Positions 6,160 through 6,164 of a DNA stretch of 6,164 nucleotides are shown here, piece after piece. Position numbers and translations under genes: made by a program. Each line of letters starts with the position of its first letter. Within the stretch, counting starts at the first letter, position 1. Origin of the DNA: JAUWQU01 sp964605095 (GTDB taxonomy: Bacteria > Planctomycetota > Phycisphaerae > SM23-33); NCBI GenBank assembly GCA_964605095.1, contig CAZSBS010000277.1, positions 1 to 6,164 of the forward strand, given 5' to 3'. The notes under the pieces were generated by a model. The model was not told the DNA's origin. It was given only the letters and a program-made list of their open reading frames with translations, and made no database searches.

Positions 6160-6164
6160 TTCCC

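Overview
The window is a G+C-rich bacterial segment with strong G/C preference at third codon positions. Three plus-strand genes fill it almost completely: a family 9 glycosyltransferase (94-1113), a membrane-anchored SGNH-hydrolase/TPR protein (1207-4374), and an exported TPR/PhoD-like metallophosphatase (4397-6073). No tRNA, rRNA, CRISPR array, transposase or phage gene is visible. The long SGNH/TPR protein with a GNNEVVGPYG block and the PhoD-like protein with a GGGAGYTPPYERMW block are types I associate with Planctomycetota and similar environmental bacteria. That assignment is an inference from recall, not a database result.

Layout. Bases 1-93 hold a perfect 11-bp inverted repeat (5-34) and a C-rich tract ahead of the glycosyltransferase. 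The glycosyltransferase gene carries, between its first helix and second strand, an extra in-frame segment. It contains a 21-nt palindrome flanked by 11-bp direct repeats and looks like a small palindromic element inserted in the coding sequence. Bases 1114-1206 are a short intergenic region with a perfect TATAAT, a small hairpin and a GAGGG ribosome binding site, which sets the start of the SGNH/TPR gene at 1207 rather than 1117. The SGNH/TPR and phosphatase genes are 22 bases apart, the second with a strong GAGGAG site, so they are probably co-transcribed. Bases 6074-6164 hold a purine-rich Shine-Dalgarno-like run, an 8-codon mini-ORF with tandem stops, and a hairpin cut off by the window edge.

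How the genes may work together. The glycosyltransferase should act in the cytoplasm or at the inner membrane, adding sugars to a surface glycan or lipid. Both hydrolases are predicted to lie outside the cytoplasmic membrane, and each joins TPR repeats to an ester-cleaving (carboxyl-ester or phosphoester) domain. A role in modifying envelope glycan, or in acquiring phosphate or acyl groups, is possible, but the sequence does not name a substrate. The most unusual points are the palindromic insertion in the glycosyltransferase, the paired TPR-hydrolase architecture, and the altered metal-site motifs of the phosphatase.
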